Assembly: GCA_947471745.1 (NCBI GenBank)
Contig: CANJKZ010000398.1
Coordinates: forward strand, 186,001 to 250,000
Length of the DNA stretch: 64,000 nt
Reading direction: 5' to 3'
Source of the DNA: Closterium sp. Naga37s-1
Taxonomy: Eukaryota; Streptophyta; Zygnematophyceae; Desmidiales; Closteriaceae
Below, one piece after another: positions 31,273-41,336 of this stretch. The notes beneath the pieces are model-generated. The model searched no databases, had not been told where the DNA came from, and saw nothing but the letters and a program-made list of their open reading frames with translations. The translations under genes and the position numbers were made by a program. Numbering within the stretch: position 1 is the first letter of the stretch; the number at the start of each line of letters is the position of its first letter.

Positions 31273-31345
31273 ACCCCTCCACCATCACCATCGCCCCTGA
31301 CTGGAATGGACAGACGTGGCACGGCTGGGGCACCTCGCTGGCATG
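31273..31345 (+). CDS. GH30-like hydrolase, exon 2 (start of catalytic domain)
   Basis: 73-bp exon after a long polypyrimidine tract. Read in phase it gives DPSTITIAPDWNGQ and WHGWGTSLAW, the conserved beginning of GH30-type beta-1,6-galactanases and relatives (GxGxSLAWWA). The donor GCATG/GTGAGT at 31345/31346 leaves TG, completed by G of the next exon (TGG, Trp). This exon is too short to stand out as an ORF and was found by its motif. The donor boundary is repeated twice more downstream. Confidence 0.75.
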
Positions 31346-31402
31346 GTGAGTTGCTGAGCTGGCATGGTGAGCTTCTGAGCTGGCATGGTGAGATGCTGAG
31401 CG
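31333..31402 (+). repeat. Three tandem copies of the exon 2 end with donor site
   Basis: A unit of about 21 bp, CTGGCATGGTGAG plus 8 variable bases, occurs three times (from about 31338, 31359 and 31380). Each copy contains the same CATG/GTGAG donor. Only the first donor keeps the frame open, because reading on meets TGA at once. Confidence 0.8.
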
Positions 31403-31634
31403 TATGGTAAGTTGCTGATAAGCCCACTGCGTGCGTGCATGCCTCATCGCCCCATACTCCATGCTCCATAACCCCGTTCGCACCTCCCGTGCACATGCCC
31501 CCTGGCCTACCTCCCAGCTTCGCTAACCATGTGACAAGGCCAAGGCCAAGGCCAAGGCCAAGGGCAGTACCCTCAACCTCCCATGTCCTCATGCTCGTTG
31601 CTCCTTGCCCCGTGCCCTTTGCCCCACATACTCT

Positions 31635-31690
31635 CAGGTTCGCCAACTATGTGGGCAAGCTACCAGACTACCAGTTCCCTCCATATCCCA
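31635..31690 (+). pseudogene. Decoy copy 1 of the exon 3 start with acceptor
   Basis: CTCTCAG/GTTCGCC at 31637/31638, then codons for FANYVGKLPDYQFP, a near copy of the true exon 3 start at 32053. The similarity ends after about 45 bp and no full exon follows. Confidence 0.75.
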
Positions 31691-32040
31691 CGTTCCATAC
31701 CCCATACCCCATGACCCACTTTCCATACCCCATATCCCATGACCCATGACCCACGTCCCATGCCCCATGTTCCCTCAATGCCCCTTGCTTCTTGTCCCAT
31801 GCCTCCCCCCAAGTTTGCCAACTATGTGGGTAAGCTCCCAGACGACCACTTCCCTCTCACAATGGATCTGCTCCTAAGGCATTGGTCTCGACTTCCCATC
31901 GCTCGTTTTCCCACGTCCTATACCCCATGCCCCGTGTTCCCTTGTACCCCATGCCCCGTGTTCCCTCGTACCCCATGCCCCATGTTCCCTTATTCCCCTC
32001 ATGTTCCCTCGTGCTCCTTGCCCCTTGGCCTCTGCCCTCC
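31683..32040 (+). repeat. Intronic short repeats rich in CCCCATG
   Basis: Irregular units of about 21 bp such as TACCCCATGCCCCGTGTTCCC, clearest at 31920-31990, sit between the decoy exon starts. Upstream, a CCAAGG hexamer array lies at 31541-31563. Confidence 0.7.
31803..31872 (+). pseudogene. Decoy copy 2 of the exon 3 start, acceptor altered
   Basis: CCCCCCAAG/TTTGCC: the same coding start (FANYVGKLPDDHFPLTMDLLL) extends about 65 bp, but the G that would complete the Trp codon and the CAG are changed. Splicing here would shift the frame. Confidence 0.7.
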
Positions 32041-32052
32041 CACATTCTCCAG

Positions 32053-33410
32053 GTTCGCCAACTACGTGGGCAAGCTACCAGACGACCAGTTCACGCTCAT
32101 CATGGACTTGCTCTTTGACAAGGACAAGGGCATCGGGCTCAACCTCGCCCGCTACCTCATAGGCGGCAGTGTCAACTACACCAACAGCCCCCAGTTCCTC
32201 ACCGCCGCCTGGGAAACCCGCTCTATCCCCGGCTTCCGCGTCCGACCGAACGGGCCGTACGATTGGACGGCGGACGGGCAGCAGAGGCGGACGATGCTCG
32301 CCGGCCTGGCGCGGAATGTGGACGAAGTCGAGGCGGTGTCATACACGCCGCCCTGGTGGATGACCGTCAGTGGGGACACGGCCGGGACGGTCAAGAACAA
32401 GTGCAACTTAAAGCCCGAGTTCTTCCAGGCGTACACGGAGTACCAGGCATCGGTGATTGAGCACTACCGCACGCATTGGAACGTGACTTTCTCCACCATG
32501 AACCCGGCGAATGAGGCGCTGGAGGGGTGGTGGTCGCAGGGTTCGAAAAACGAGGGGTGCAACTACAATCCTCAAGAAATGAGCACTCTCATTCGGCTTC
32601 TTACCGCCACCCTCCAGAGACGCAAGCTGCCCACGAAAGTCGCGGGGTTTGACAGTTTCGTCGGCGCCACTCTCCGGTTCACCTACAAGTTCCCTGCTGC
32701 GGTGAAGGCCGGTCTGTTCCGGTTCAACGTGCACAGATACTCGGCGGTACATGGAAGGGGTGATGGTGGGCATGCACCGCATGGCGACCGGGCTAGGGAA
32801 GGAGGTGTGGGTGTCGGAGGTGGGGCCGATGTGGGTAAACGGGAATGACCTCGGTGTGTCGCTGTTCACGGCGCGGCAGATAGTGCAGGCTGTGAACGTC
32901 ATGGGGGCTTCCGCTTGGAGCTTCTGGCAGGCCGTGAACGGGGTAGGGCTCAACCCGGACAATTTCCTCAAATGGGGGCTTTTGGCGGTCAGGATGTATC
33001 GCCTGAACGACACGGAAGTTAAGCCGTTGGATCTGGTGATCTCCAAGAAGCTGTACATGCTGCAGCAGTTTGTGCGGGGGGCGCCGCGGGGAAGCCTGCC
33101 CCTCCGAATTGACACGTCGGATGGGTGTCAGCACTGCATTGCAGCCTTCTTCCATCCCGACCAGCACTTTGTGTCCATCTTCATTGCCAACCAGCGCGAC
33201 ACGACACACTCTGCGACATTCCAATTCAGGGATTTTGTGCCGTTTGAGACGGGGCAGGCGTGTGTGGTGGAGACGTTCCGCACGTCAGCCACGGAGAACA
33301 ACACGCTGCTGGCCACCCAGAGCTATACCGACGTGCCGGCGTCGATACAAGTGGCGGCGCTGGGCAGCTCTTTTACGTCCGCGGTGCTGCGCAATGTGGC
33401 CCCCAGGTAA
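32053..33410 (+). CDS. GH30-family endo-beta-1,6-galactanase-like hydrolase, exon 3 (with a frameshift)
   Basis: Acceptor TTCTCCAG (AG 32051-32052). The product starts FANYVGKLPDDQF and shows GH30 hallmarks: GIGLNLARYLIGG, SYTPPWWM, the acid/base Glu in MNPANEALEGWW (codon 32513-32515) and the nucleophile Glu in VWVSEVGPMW (32817-32819), then a C-terminal beta-sandwich ending NVAPR. Such enzymes cleave beta-1,6-galactan side chains of arabinogalactan proteins; the exact substrate is inferred. Between 32741 and 32751 the frame must change (after NVHRYSA, to YMEGVMVG), consistent with one extra base. Both catalytic residues are kept, but on either side of the break. The gene is either recently inactivated or carries a sequence error. 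Confidence 0.75.
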
Positions 33411-33426
33411 CGCTGATTGCAGGGAT

Positions 33427-33566
33427 GGTTAGAGTTAGATAAATCAGAGTTAGAGAAACCAGAGAGAAAGCAGAGTTGGAGAGAAAGCAGAGTTAGAGAA
33501 ATCAGAGTTACAGAATGCAGAGGTGGAGAAAGCAGAGTTATAGAAAGCAGAGTTTAGAGAAAGTAC
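33427..33566 (+). repeat. Tandem repeat of an AGAGTTAGAGAAA-like unit
   Basis: About eight imperfect units of 14-18 bp (for example AATCAGAGTTAGAGAAA, AAGCAGAGTTGGAGAGA) just after the GH30 stop codon, probably in the 3' UTR. Confidence 0.75.
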
Positions 33567-33648
33567 CGTAAGAAGGGGTTGCCTTGTGAAGAGGGGGTTA
33601 GGACCCAGACTTGGTTGTTTTGCACCCCTGGGAATCAGGGATGATTTG

Positions 33649-34104
33649 CCGTATTTTCCCGTATATAGGACCCTCCCGTAAGAGAGTCCCCTGGGACTCA
33701 CTTGCGGGGTGGGAACGCTAATTAAAGACCAATCTGTAAGGACACCCCTTTTGATATAAACCATTATAAAACCCCCCTTTTGGTGCAAACTGTGCAGTTC
33801 GAAGGGCTTTTCACATTCTCGCATCAGACAATAGGCGCATAAAGTGGCATTCTGACGCGGTCAATGCGTCAGACTCGAAATCTGACGCGTTGACCGTGTC
33901 AGTTCGAAGGTTTGACTGCAACTGCTTTTGAGTGATGCTCGATTTCGGATGAAAAACGTTCATTGTATAGAAAAATCGGGTTCTTCGAGTAAAATAGATG
34001 TTTGGGGGTCTTATCAAGTTCCAGCTTCCATAATGTTCACCCTAGCATTTTTTTTTTGTGAAATTTTGGAAATTCCCCCAGGTCCTATATACGGGAAAAT
34101 ACGG
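33649..34104. mobile_element. Candidate TIR element of 456 bp
   Basis: A perfect 24-bp terminal inverted repeat: CCGTATTTTCCCGTATATAG plus GACC at 33649-33672, and its complement at 34081-34104. Inside is an imperfect 21-bp palindrome (33854-33903, CTGACGCGGTCAATGCGTCAG and its near complement). There is no coding capacity. No convincing target duplication flanks it, so it may be a MITE whose ends are misjudged, or a remnant. Confidence 0.55.
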
Positions 34105-34261
34105 TATTTTCCACCATGTCACAATCAGGGTATAAATCACATGGGCCAAATAAACACCTTGATCATGCAAGCACCTGTTAGGGGGTGTTACGTTAGCGTC
34201 AGAACTCAGGGGTCCAGCGCGGACCAGCTGCGTTTCATCCCATGCACCCGATGTACCTGTC
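34105..34261. other. Short region with no feature seen
   Basis: Mixed sequence between the TIR element and an LTR remnant; no ORF or repeat could be supported. Confidence 0.4.
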
Positions 34262-34308
34262 AGAATAGTAAGCGAGAATGGATGAACTAGAAACAAGGTG
34301 GGTACAAG
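34262..34308 (-). repeat. Family A LTR remnant split by the family B element
   Basis: TCAGAATAGTAAGCGAGAATGG...GTGGGTACAAG resembles the family A LTR end on the minus strand (52391 and following). The matching continuation (ACAAGTACTAACCCTAA) lies on the other side of the B element at 41621-41649. The insertion target was thus an older LTR. Confidence 0.6.
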
Positions 34309-34626
34309 TGTCAGGAACGGAATGATGTCTTGACTAAGGTCGTATCCCTGGCTAGTGTCAAGATACTGTTGGTGTCAAGCGGGAAATTCGCTTGACACCA
34401 GGTGGAGCCGCGCCCGCACGCGGCTCCAGCCTGGTGTCAATGTTGGGCGCATTGGGCAATTTCCCGCAATCAGATTGGTCGGTTTAGCTGACACCAGGAG
34501 GACTAGTCCTCCATGCACTCTTGACACTAGCCAGGGATACGACCTAAGGTTGGTTGGGGTACATAAACCTAACCCTAACTGTTGTACCCCATATGACACA
34601 CATCACTAAGGCTATAACATATAACA
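34309..34626 (-). repeat. 3' LTR of family B, containing a MITE
   Basis: On the minus strand it runs TGTTATATGTTATAGCC to CCGTTCCTGACA. Apart from the MITE it matches 41513-41620 nearly base for base. The adjacent PPT is at 34627-34634. Confidence 0.82.
34338..34544. mobile_element. 207-bp MITE with 26-bp perfect TIRs and TAA duplication
   Basis: The terminal inverted repeat begins GGTCGTATCCCTGGCTAGTG and extends 26 bp (34338-34363, complement 34519-34544). TAA is duplicated at 34335-34337 and 34545-34547. The uninterrupted LTR at 41513 shows the empty site with a single TAA (GAGTAAGGTTGG). A 3-bp TAA target fits PIF/Harbinger-type MITEs. The interior has two hairpins (GTGTCAAGCGGGAAATTCGCTTGACAC-like, and GGAGCCGCG/CGCGGCTCC) and no ORF. 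Confidence 0.92.
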
Positions 34627-34877
34627 CACCCCCATAGCCTAAGTGAGGGGTGTCAAGCAAACCTACAACGTACGGTCACAAGACCAGTCACAAAGCAACA
34701 AAGCTCAGGGTGGATCACAATGTCACCACACACTCTGAGCACAAGCAAAAGAGCCACAAGGCCAGTTCAAGAGTTCACAGAGGTATATATAAAGCGTACA
34801 AACAAAGCAAAAAAAAGAACCCACAACTACGCAAGGCGAGAACCTGTGTCAACGAGACCTAACTGCAAACAACACCT

Positions 34878-37560
34878 CTAGTGGTCACAAGGCGGAAGGG
34901 CCTTGGTGAAGATGTCTGCAGTGTTGGCCTCGGACTCCACAAAGTGGAAGTGAGCCTGCCCACGCCTCTGCAACTCTCGCAGAAGAAAGTACATGACGTT
35001 GATGTGCTTCACTCTGCTCTCCAGTCGCGGCTCTCGACAGAGGAGAATCGTCGCCTTGTTATCAGTGAACAAGGTCGGCGCAGAGCTCGGCCGCTCACCA
35101 AGGTCAGTGAGCAAGAACGTCAGCCAGCGCAGCTCCTGTGCAGCCATAGCTCCAGCGTAGATCTCGGCCTCAGCAGTAGAGGTCGAGACCGAGGAGGAAC
35201 GTGTGGACCTCCACGAAACAGCTCCAGAGCCCAGGCTGAAACAGTACCCCTGAGTAGACCTGTGCGTCTCGGCGTCGTCAGCGTAAGAAGAGTCACAGTG
35301 ACCAGTAAGCACGACGTCCTGTCTCCCTCCAAGAACCAGCCCCACGCCTGATGTCGTCGCTAGGTACTTCACCACCCTCACAGCAGCTGTCCAGTAAACT
35401 GGACGGTGTCTCCCTGGCGCAACAAAGCGAGCAAGGATGCTGAGAGGGAAGGCGAGCTCCGGGCGAGTACAAGTCATCAGGTACATGAGGCAGCCCACAA
35501 GCTCAGCGTAAGGACCACTAGGCTCGAACGGCTCGTAAGGAAAGGGTCCGGTCAGTCTGTGGTCAACAGCAAGAGGTGTGCGCTGTACTGTGGAGCCACG
35601 ACGAACAAACAGCGACGGGTCAGCAGAAGATGGCTGGAAACCTAGGTCAGACAGGGTAGAACGAAGGGTGTCGTGCCACTCACGAGGAGCCTGACGGAGA
35701 CCGTAGACAGGTCGCCTCAGCCTCCACTGGGTCCCAGGAGGGAAAGTGCCAGTGAAGGCAGAGGGACGACGCAACCAGACCTCCTCGTGTAGGCTACCCT
35801 GAAGGAAGGCAGTGGAGAAGTCAAGAGAGTGTAGCTCGTAGTCTCTCTGTGCTGCTACATGCAGTAACACCCGAAGAGTGGTCATCTTTGGGGTAGGCGC
35901 GAAGGTCTGAAAGAAGTCAACTCCCTCGCGCTGACTGAAACCTCTAGCCACATAGCGCGCCTTGAAGACCGGAGGAGATCCCGGTGGCCGCTTCACCCTG
36001 AAAATCCACATGCCATCGACTACGTTCGCCCCAGGGGGGGGAACCTCGTCGACGTAGGTGCCTGTGGATCTGTAGGAGGCCATCTCTGAGTCCATGGCAG
36101 CTCTCCACTGAGAGGCCCAAGGCCCTGACATTGCCTCAGCGTAAGTGCGAGGAGTAGGTATGTCAAGGGCGTCGGGGTCTCCCTCAGGGGCGAGCAGCAT
36201 GGCACAGAGATGAGGGGAAGCGGCTGCCAGGAACTCCAGCTCAAACTGCATGTCCTCTAAGGCGTCACAGCCAAGGGCAGTCTCACCCCCGACGGCCAGA
36301 GGACTAGTAGGAGGAGCAGCCACGAGGCAAGTGGCGTAGTCAAGGCGGCGAGTAGTGGCGAACTCAGTGACGGCGACAGTAAGGGCGGAGACAGAGGACA
36401 GAGAGGCACGAGGGTCCGTAACAAGAGAGGCGAGAACACGAGAGAGAACAGGACGGTACGTGCGGTAGTAGTCAGTGACAGGAGTAGAGAGGGAAGCAGT
36501 GAAGGCCGACTCAGGAGGAGAACGAAGCGCAGACGGAGACGAACGAGGCAGACTAGAACGAAACAAGGCAGTACGAAGGTCAGTGAAGGGCACAGGGGAC
36601 GACGGACGAGCACGAGGAGAGTGACGAGAAGCCCAAGTGTGAGAAAGAGGAGGGGACAACGAAGGCTGAGAACGGGGGAAAACAGCTGGGGTGTAGTCAG
36701 GAGGAGGAAACGTGGGACCGTAGACAGGAGGAGAGGGGGAGGAGGGAGGAGAGGGAGAGGGGAGACCGAGGGCCCGAAGGCCAGAGACAGGAGGCGGAGG
36801 TGGCGGCTGCTGCTGCTGCTCCTGCTGCGGCGGTTGCTGCTGCTGCTCCTGCTGCGGCGGCTGCTGCTGCTGCTCCTGCTGTGGCGGCTGCTGCTGCTGC
36901 TCCTGCTGCGGCGGCTGCTGCTGCTGCTGCTGCTGCTCCGGCTGCGGCTGCTCCTGCTGCGGCTGCTCCTCCAGCTGCGGCTGCTGCTCCTGCTGCGGCG
37001 GCTGTCGCTGCGGCCGCTGCTCCTGCTCCGGCTGCAACCGCTGCTCCTGCTGCTGCTCCTCCAGCCGCTGTAGCTCTAACTGCTGCCGCTCCAACTCTCG
37101 CTCCTCTCGCTCCAACTCCAGCTGCTCCTCATGGGCACGGCGAACACGGGTCTGGTGCCGGGTCGGGTAGGGGTGGGGGGGAGGAGTAGTGTCCGGGGCG
37201 GTGGTAGCCCCAGGACCGCTCTCCAAAGCACCAGTCGCACCACCCCCAGAGCCAACACCACCAGCAGCAACACGGCCAGTCCCAGACTCTCCAGGTCCCG
37301 CAGTGGGTGCACCCGCACCCCCAGTCGTAGCACCCCCAGGGACGGCTCGACCAACACCAGCTCCCCGAAGACGAGAACCTCCAGCAGACACGGGCTCAGC
37401 TCCAACTCCAGCACCCCCAGCACCAGGGCCTCGTGCAGGCACAGTCTCAGCGCCAACCCCAACACCTCCAGAGGTAGCACCCCCAAGGTCCTCGACACTA
37501 GCACCTGCTCCCGCAGGGTCTGCCGTACGCTGTGAGGAGGACTGTGGGGAAGGGGATGGT
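34878..37560 (-). pseudogene. Family B pol: linker, RT and RNase H, RT active site deleted
   Basis: The minus-strand frame encodes a Gly/Ala/Val-rich stretch and a Pro/Gln/Glu linker (CTG/CAG repeat at 36800-37080), then RT (MWIFRVKRPPGSPP, KARYVARGFSQREG, DFSTAFLQGS, YGLRQAPREWHD). After SLFVRR about 80 residues present in family A are missing, including the whole YVDD box; the frame resumes near GPYAELVGCLMYL. RNase H follows (TGHCDSSYAD, STAEAEIYAG, LFTDNKATI, TADIFTKALPP). The deletion keeps the frame. The upstream junction to the next part is a frame change near a run of about 13 G (37578-37591). Confidence 0.85.
36798..37080 (-). repeat. CTG/CAG-rich repeat encoding a poly-Gln/Pro/Glu linker
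   Basis: Units near GCTGCTGCTGCTCCTGCTGCGGCG on the plus strand; in the coding (minus) strand they give PPQQEQQQQ repeats. They sit in the integrase-RT linker of family B. Confidence 0.88.
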
Positions 37561-37599
37561 ACCTGAGGGGCGACCGAGGGGGGGGGGGGGTAGCGTGTG

Positions 37600-37996
37600 A
37601 CACACCTGACGGGGATGGACCAGGGGGGGGGGGCTGTACCGGAGGGGCAGGAGGGGGGGCGGGAGTCAGGAAGAGAGGGGGAGGAGGAACCGAAAGACCT
37701 CGACAGGGGTACCGGGTGTAGTAGGGGACGGACTCAACAAAACGAACGTTGCGGGAGTCAAAGAACCGGTGAAGGGGAGGGTGGTAAAAGGTGAAGCCAG
37801 AGGAGTCCTCGGGGAAACCAAGGAAGACATAGGGAAGGGCGCGAGGGGAGAGCTTATCCGCGGAGGTGTCGCGAACAGGGGACGCGACGCAGCACCAGGG
37901 GACCCGGTCCAAAGACTGGTCGGTGAAGCCTCTGGTCGAGAGACACGTGGCCAGAGGTTCAGCTGGTGAGCGGCGTACCGAACCGCGTAGGGCCAC
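37600..37996 (-). pseudogene. Family B pol: integrase C-terminal part
   Basis: Shifted frame following the integrase core. It carries TSADKLSPRALPYVFLGFPED and FYHPPLHRFFDSRNVRFVES, the conserved post-integrase segment of copia, then a Pro-rich tail. Frame changes at about 37940 and 37580 break the polyprotein. Confidence 0.8.
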
Positions 37997-39765
37997 AGAA
38001 AATGGGGCGCACGGGCGTGGATCATGGAGGTGCGTGCATTCTCTATGACCAAGCCTATGCGGCGCTCAGCAACCCCATTCTGCTGTGGGGACTCTGGAAG
38101 CGTCCAGGACTGACAGATGCCCTGCTCGCGACAGAATCCAGCGAGAATGCCAGAGCGAAACTCACCCCCACGGTCGGAGTGAAGACAGCTGACACGACAA
38201 CCACGAGTGTCCGCAGTGGTAAGTAACCACCGGATCAACGTAGAAGTCACCTCAGACTTCTTCGCCAGGGGGAACACTGTGGTGTAGCGAGAGTAGTCGT
38301 CAACGACCACCAGAAAGAAACTCTCTCGCTCAGGGCCAGGGTGAGGGGCGGGGCCCCAGACGTCCAAGTGGAGAGTCTCGAAGGGCTCGGAGGCCGGACG
38401 AAGGGAGGAGGAGTGAGGGGTGGCGCGCAGCCGACCCTCGACGCAGGGACCGCAAGGTGGTGCAAGCGAAGGTGGCAGCGACGGCAAGACTCGCGGGAGG
38501 CCTAAGACAAGACGCTGACTAGACATAGCGCGCAGGCGAGGAATGGACGGGTGCCCCATCCGGTGGTGCCACAGAACGGTGGGGTGGGCAAGTGACCGAT
38601 AGGAGCAAGACGCAGGAACTGGACCAGACACGGGAACCTGACCAGACACAGCTACCTGGTGAGAAGCGGCAACCTGGTGAGACGGGGGGACCTGACGGGG
38701 GGCAGTGACATTGGTTGGGGGCAGTAGCTGCTGCTGCTGCTGCTGCCGCGGCTGCTGCTCCTTCTGCTGCCGCTGAGTCAGGTACCAAGCCGCCACTCCA
38801 GCACCTGGAGCTGGCGGACCAGGAGGTGCCTGACGAACCCGAGCGTCACCTCCACCAGCTGCAGTAGAGGAGCCACTAGCCGCTGCACGCGGCGCTCCTC
38901 CAGCCTCTGTACTCCCGCCACCGCCGCTCGCCACGCAACCTCCGCCGCCTCCGCCGCCTCCGCCTGCACCCTGACCGCCCCTCCTGCCACTCCTACCCCT
39001 AGACCGCGAAGAAGTCGTAACAGCAGCTGCGGTCACGTCAGTAGCGGCAGTGGCGAGGGAGGCAGTAAAGGTGGGAAGCTGAGGGACAGTGCACCCGTGA
39101 AACAGTGGAGGGGGCACAACACCAGAGGTGGAGGCTACCGAGCAGAGGTTGCTCTCGACGTCCTTGAGGGCAGACTCAAGGACCTCGATAGTGAGCTCGC
39201 TAGGGTGCTTCAGAAGAAGCGCGTCACGAACCGATGCAAGGCGGTCAGGGAGACTAGTGGCGATGAAATAGATAGTAATCGCCATAGGGGGAGGGAGCAG
39301 TGCAAGCGAGCGCAGGTGAGCGATCAAGTCAGCAGAGCGCTCAAACGAGGCGAGTTCAGGAAACAGGAACGGGAGGAAAAGTCGACCAAGAGAGACAGTG
39401 GTGGGAGTAGCGTAGCGAGCCTTGATCGCAGTCAGGAACTCACTAGCAGTGGGAACCTGAGTGAAGTGGGCCTCCTCAGACGCAGGGAGGAGGCTACTAA
39501 GGGCGATGCAGGCCGCAGCGTCACGCGACTTCCACGCTGTCAAGTCAGCACGCTGGCGTGCAAAACGGTACCTGTCTGCAGTGCTAGCGTCAGCGCCTAA
39601 GGGTGCAGGAGCGGGGGGCGCAGGAAGGTCACCGGAAGCGTGCGCCCACAGAGACTCGTCTGCCTGAACCTGACTCCCTAGGAGGCGGCGCACACGCAGG
39701 AGCCAGACTGAGAACTCGAGTGGCCTACCGTCAGCGTCAAAGCGCAGGACCCTAGGGGTCGCCAT
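37940..39765 (-). pseudogene. Family B gag and integrase core, protease deleted in frame
   Basis: From ATG 39765: a gag domain (LEFSVWLLRVRRLLGSQV, LRSLALLPPPMAITIYFIATSLPDRLASVRDAL), an Arg/Gly-rich segment (RSRGRSGRRGGQG), and a Gln-rich stretch passing straight to SLAHPTVLWHHRMGHPS, the pre-integrase domain, then the integrase core (LDVWGPAPHPG, HSDRGGEFRSG, SPQQNGVAERRIG). No CCHC knuckle and no DSG protease motif lie between gag and pre-integrase, although family A elements have DSGASRC there. The frame remains open, so the missing part left in multiples of three. Confidence 0.85.
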
Positions 39766-39879
39766 AGCGGAAGCGAAGAGGTGGGAACTGCTGCTGCCGA
39801 AACCCTAAAACGCCTAAAGGGCCTAAGTAGGGCGTGACAGGCAGTGGGTGAGGCTTAAGGCACTACAGGACGGTAGGGT
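39766..39879 (-). other. Leader of the family B element
   Basis: Non-coding sequence just upstream of the gag ATG. The usual LTR and PBS are not here; they lie about 1.75 kb further, at 41513. Confidence 0.5.
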
Positions 39880-40481
39880 AGGGTGCTGCGGAGATAACTG
39901 AATCAACGGGAGCTAGACTATGGGCTAGGCACGGGTGCTTGTGTGATCTCCGCGTTCGTTCACTTAGTCGTTTACTTGTGCGTGCACTACTTGCTGGTTC
40001 ACGGGGGAATTTGTCAAGAGTTCCACTAGCAAAAGTTCACAACAATGGTTAGCAACAACATTGGCAACACAGACTACATCAGAGCTAGCTAGGCTGCTGG
40101 TCGACCTCCAGCACAGCATGGTCGACCGCGCTCCAGCGCAGCTTTGCTCGCACCGCTCCAGCGTTGCAGAGTAGCGGTGTGCCAACGTTGCAAGTCCATG
40201 GCATGCCAACGCTGCAGCAAGTCGGCTGCACAGCCTTGCACCCGCAGGACAACGGTGCATCTGCTTCGCAGGTGCGTGCAGCTGGTTGGTGCGCTCTTCC
40301 TTGTCACGTGCACAGCGCAGACGCCTGGCAGACTTCACGCCAGCAACTGCGCCCACCAGCCACGTCGACATCGGGATGCCACCCCCGAGGTCGACCTCGC
40401 AGACTCCACCCCGGCGACACTCGCGCACGTCGCTCGGGTATCCTGGTCGACCAGGCAACCGCGCCTGGTCGACCAGCTCAG
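39880..40481 (-). repeat. Dispersed repeat D, copy 1
   Basis: About 600 bp that aligns, on the opposite strand, with 48848-49470 at roughly 70 percent by eye. Shared blocks include TCTAGCTCCCGTT, ATTCCCCCGTGAA-like, CTTTTGCTAGTG, GCTGCAGCGTTGGCATGCC and several GGTCGACC palindromes. No coding capacity, and ends not defined. Confidence 0.65.
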
Positions 40482-40501
40482 TCCGTAGCCGGCCACACAC
40501 A

Positions 40502-40745
40502 TGCCCGGCGTCCCCAGTCCGGCGTCCAGACGCCCAGGACGCCGTCCGAACTCCCAGGTCGGCGTCCAGACGCCCAGGACGCCGTGGAGACGTCCAGGGC
40601 GGGCCCACAGGACGCCGTGCAGACGCCCAGGTCGGCGTCTAACCTCCTGGGACGCCGTGCAGACGCCCAGGTCGGCTTCAAGCCTCCCCGGACGCCATCT
40701 AGGCGTCCAGGACGTCGACCAGGCGTCCAGGACGGCGTCCTCCTG
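40502..40745. repeat. GC-rich minisatellite (CGTCCAGACGCCCAGGACGC units)
   Basis: Degenerate units of 30-40 bp. The same array is found in copy 2 (42836-43079). No supported gene; the frames it opens are low-complexity. Confidence 0.8.
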
Positions 40746-41045
40746 CTCGGCGCCCTCCAGCCAGGCGCCCTCCAGCTCGGCGCCCTTGCAGTGGCCCCCA
40801 TGCCTACTGCTGTTGGTCGGCTGCATCCCCCGCACGCTCGACCACGAGGTCGGCTCCGCCCAAGCGAGGACGGGGCCACACAACACTCCCGTTGATAGGC
40901 GCGACGTAACGCTGCGCGGCAGGCAGGACGCGACGCGTGCGGCTCGGCGCCGCGCGGCAGGCAGAACGGGACGCGCGCGGCTCGGCGCCGCGGGGCAGGC
41001 AGAACGGGACGGGCGCGGCGTGGCGCTGAGGGACGGGCAGGCACG

Positions 41046-41336
41046 GCGCACGCGACGGGACAGACGGGACGGGCGCGACGAGCTAGACGGGACGGGACAG
41101 ACGCGACGCGACGGGACGGGACGACGGGACGGGACGAGCGTGACGCGACGGGACGGGACGGGACGACGGGACGGGACGACGGGACGGGACGGGACGGGAC
41201 GGGACGGGATGCGACGCGACGGGACGGGCGCTACGGGCACTTCGGGCGCTATGGGCGTTACGGGCGCTTCGGGCGCTACGGGCGCTACGGGCGCTACGGG
41301 CGCTGCAGGCGCTACGGGCGCTAGCTACGGGCGTCG
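41046..41336. repeat. GGGAC pentamer and GGGCGCTAC nonamer satellite
   Basis: 41046-41225 is dominated by GGGAC and ACGGGACGAC units; 41226-41336 is a tandem GGGCGCTAC array. Repeated at 43380-43670 within copy 2. Confidence 0.88.

Noticed and set aside
33631..34130. AATCAGGG on both sides of the 456-bp TIR element as an 8-bp target duplication
   Set aside because: The copies are at 33633-33640 and 34123-34130, not adjacent to the inverted repeats (8 and 18 bases away), so chance is likely.
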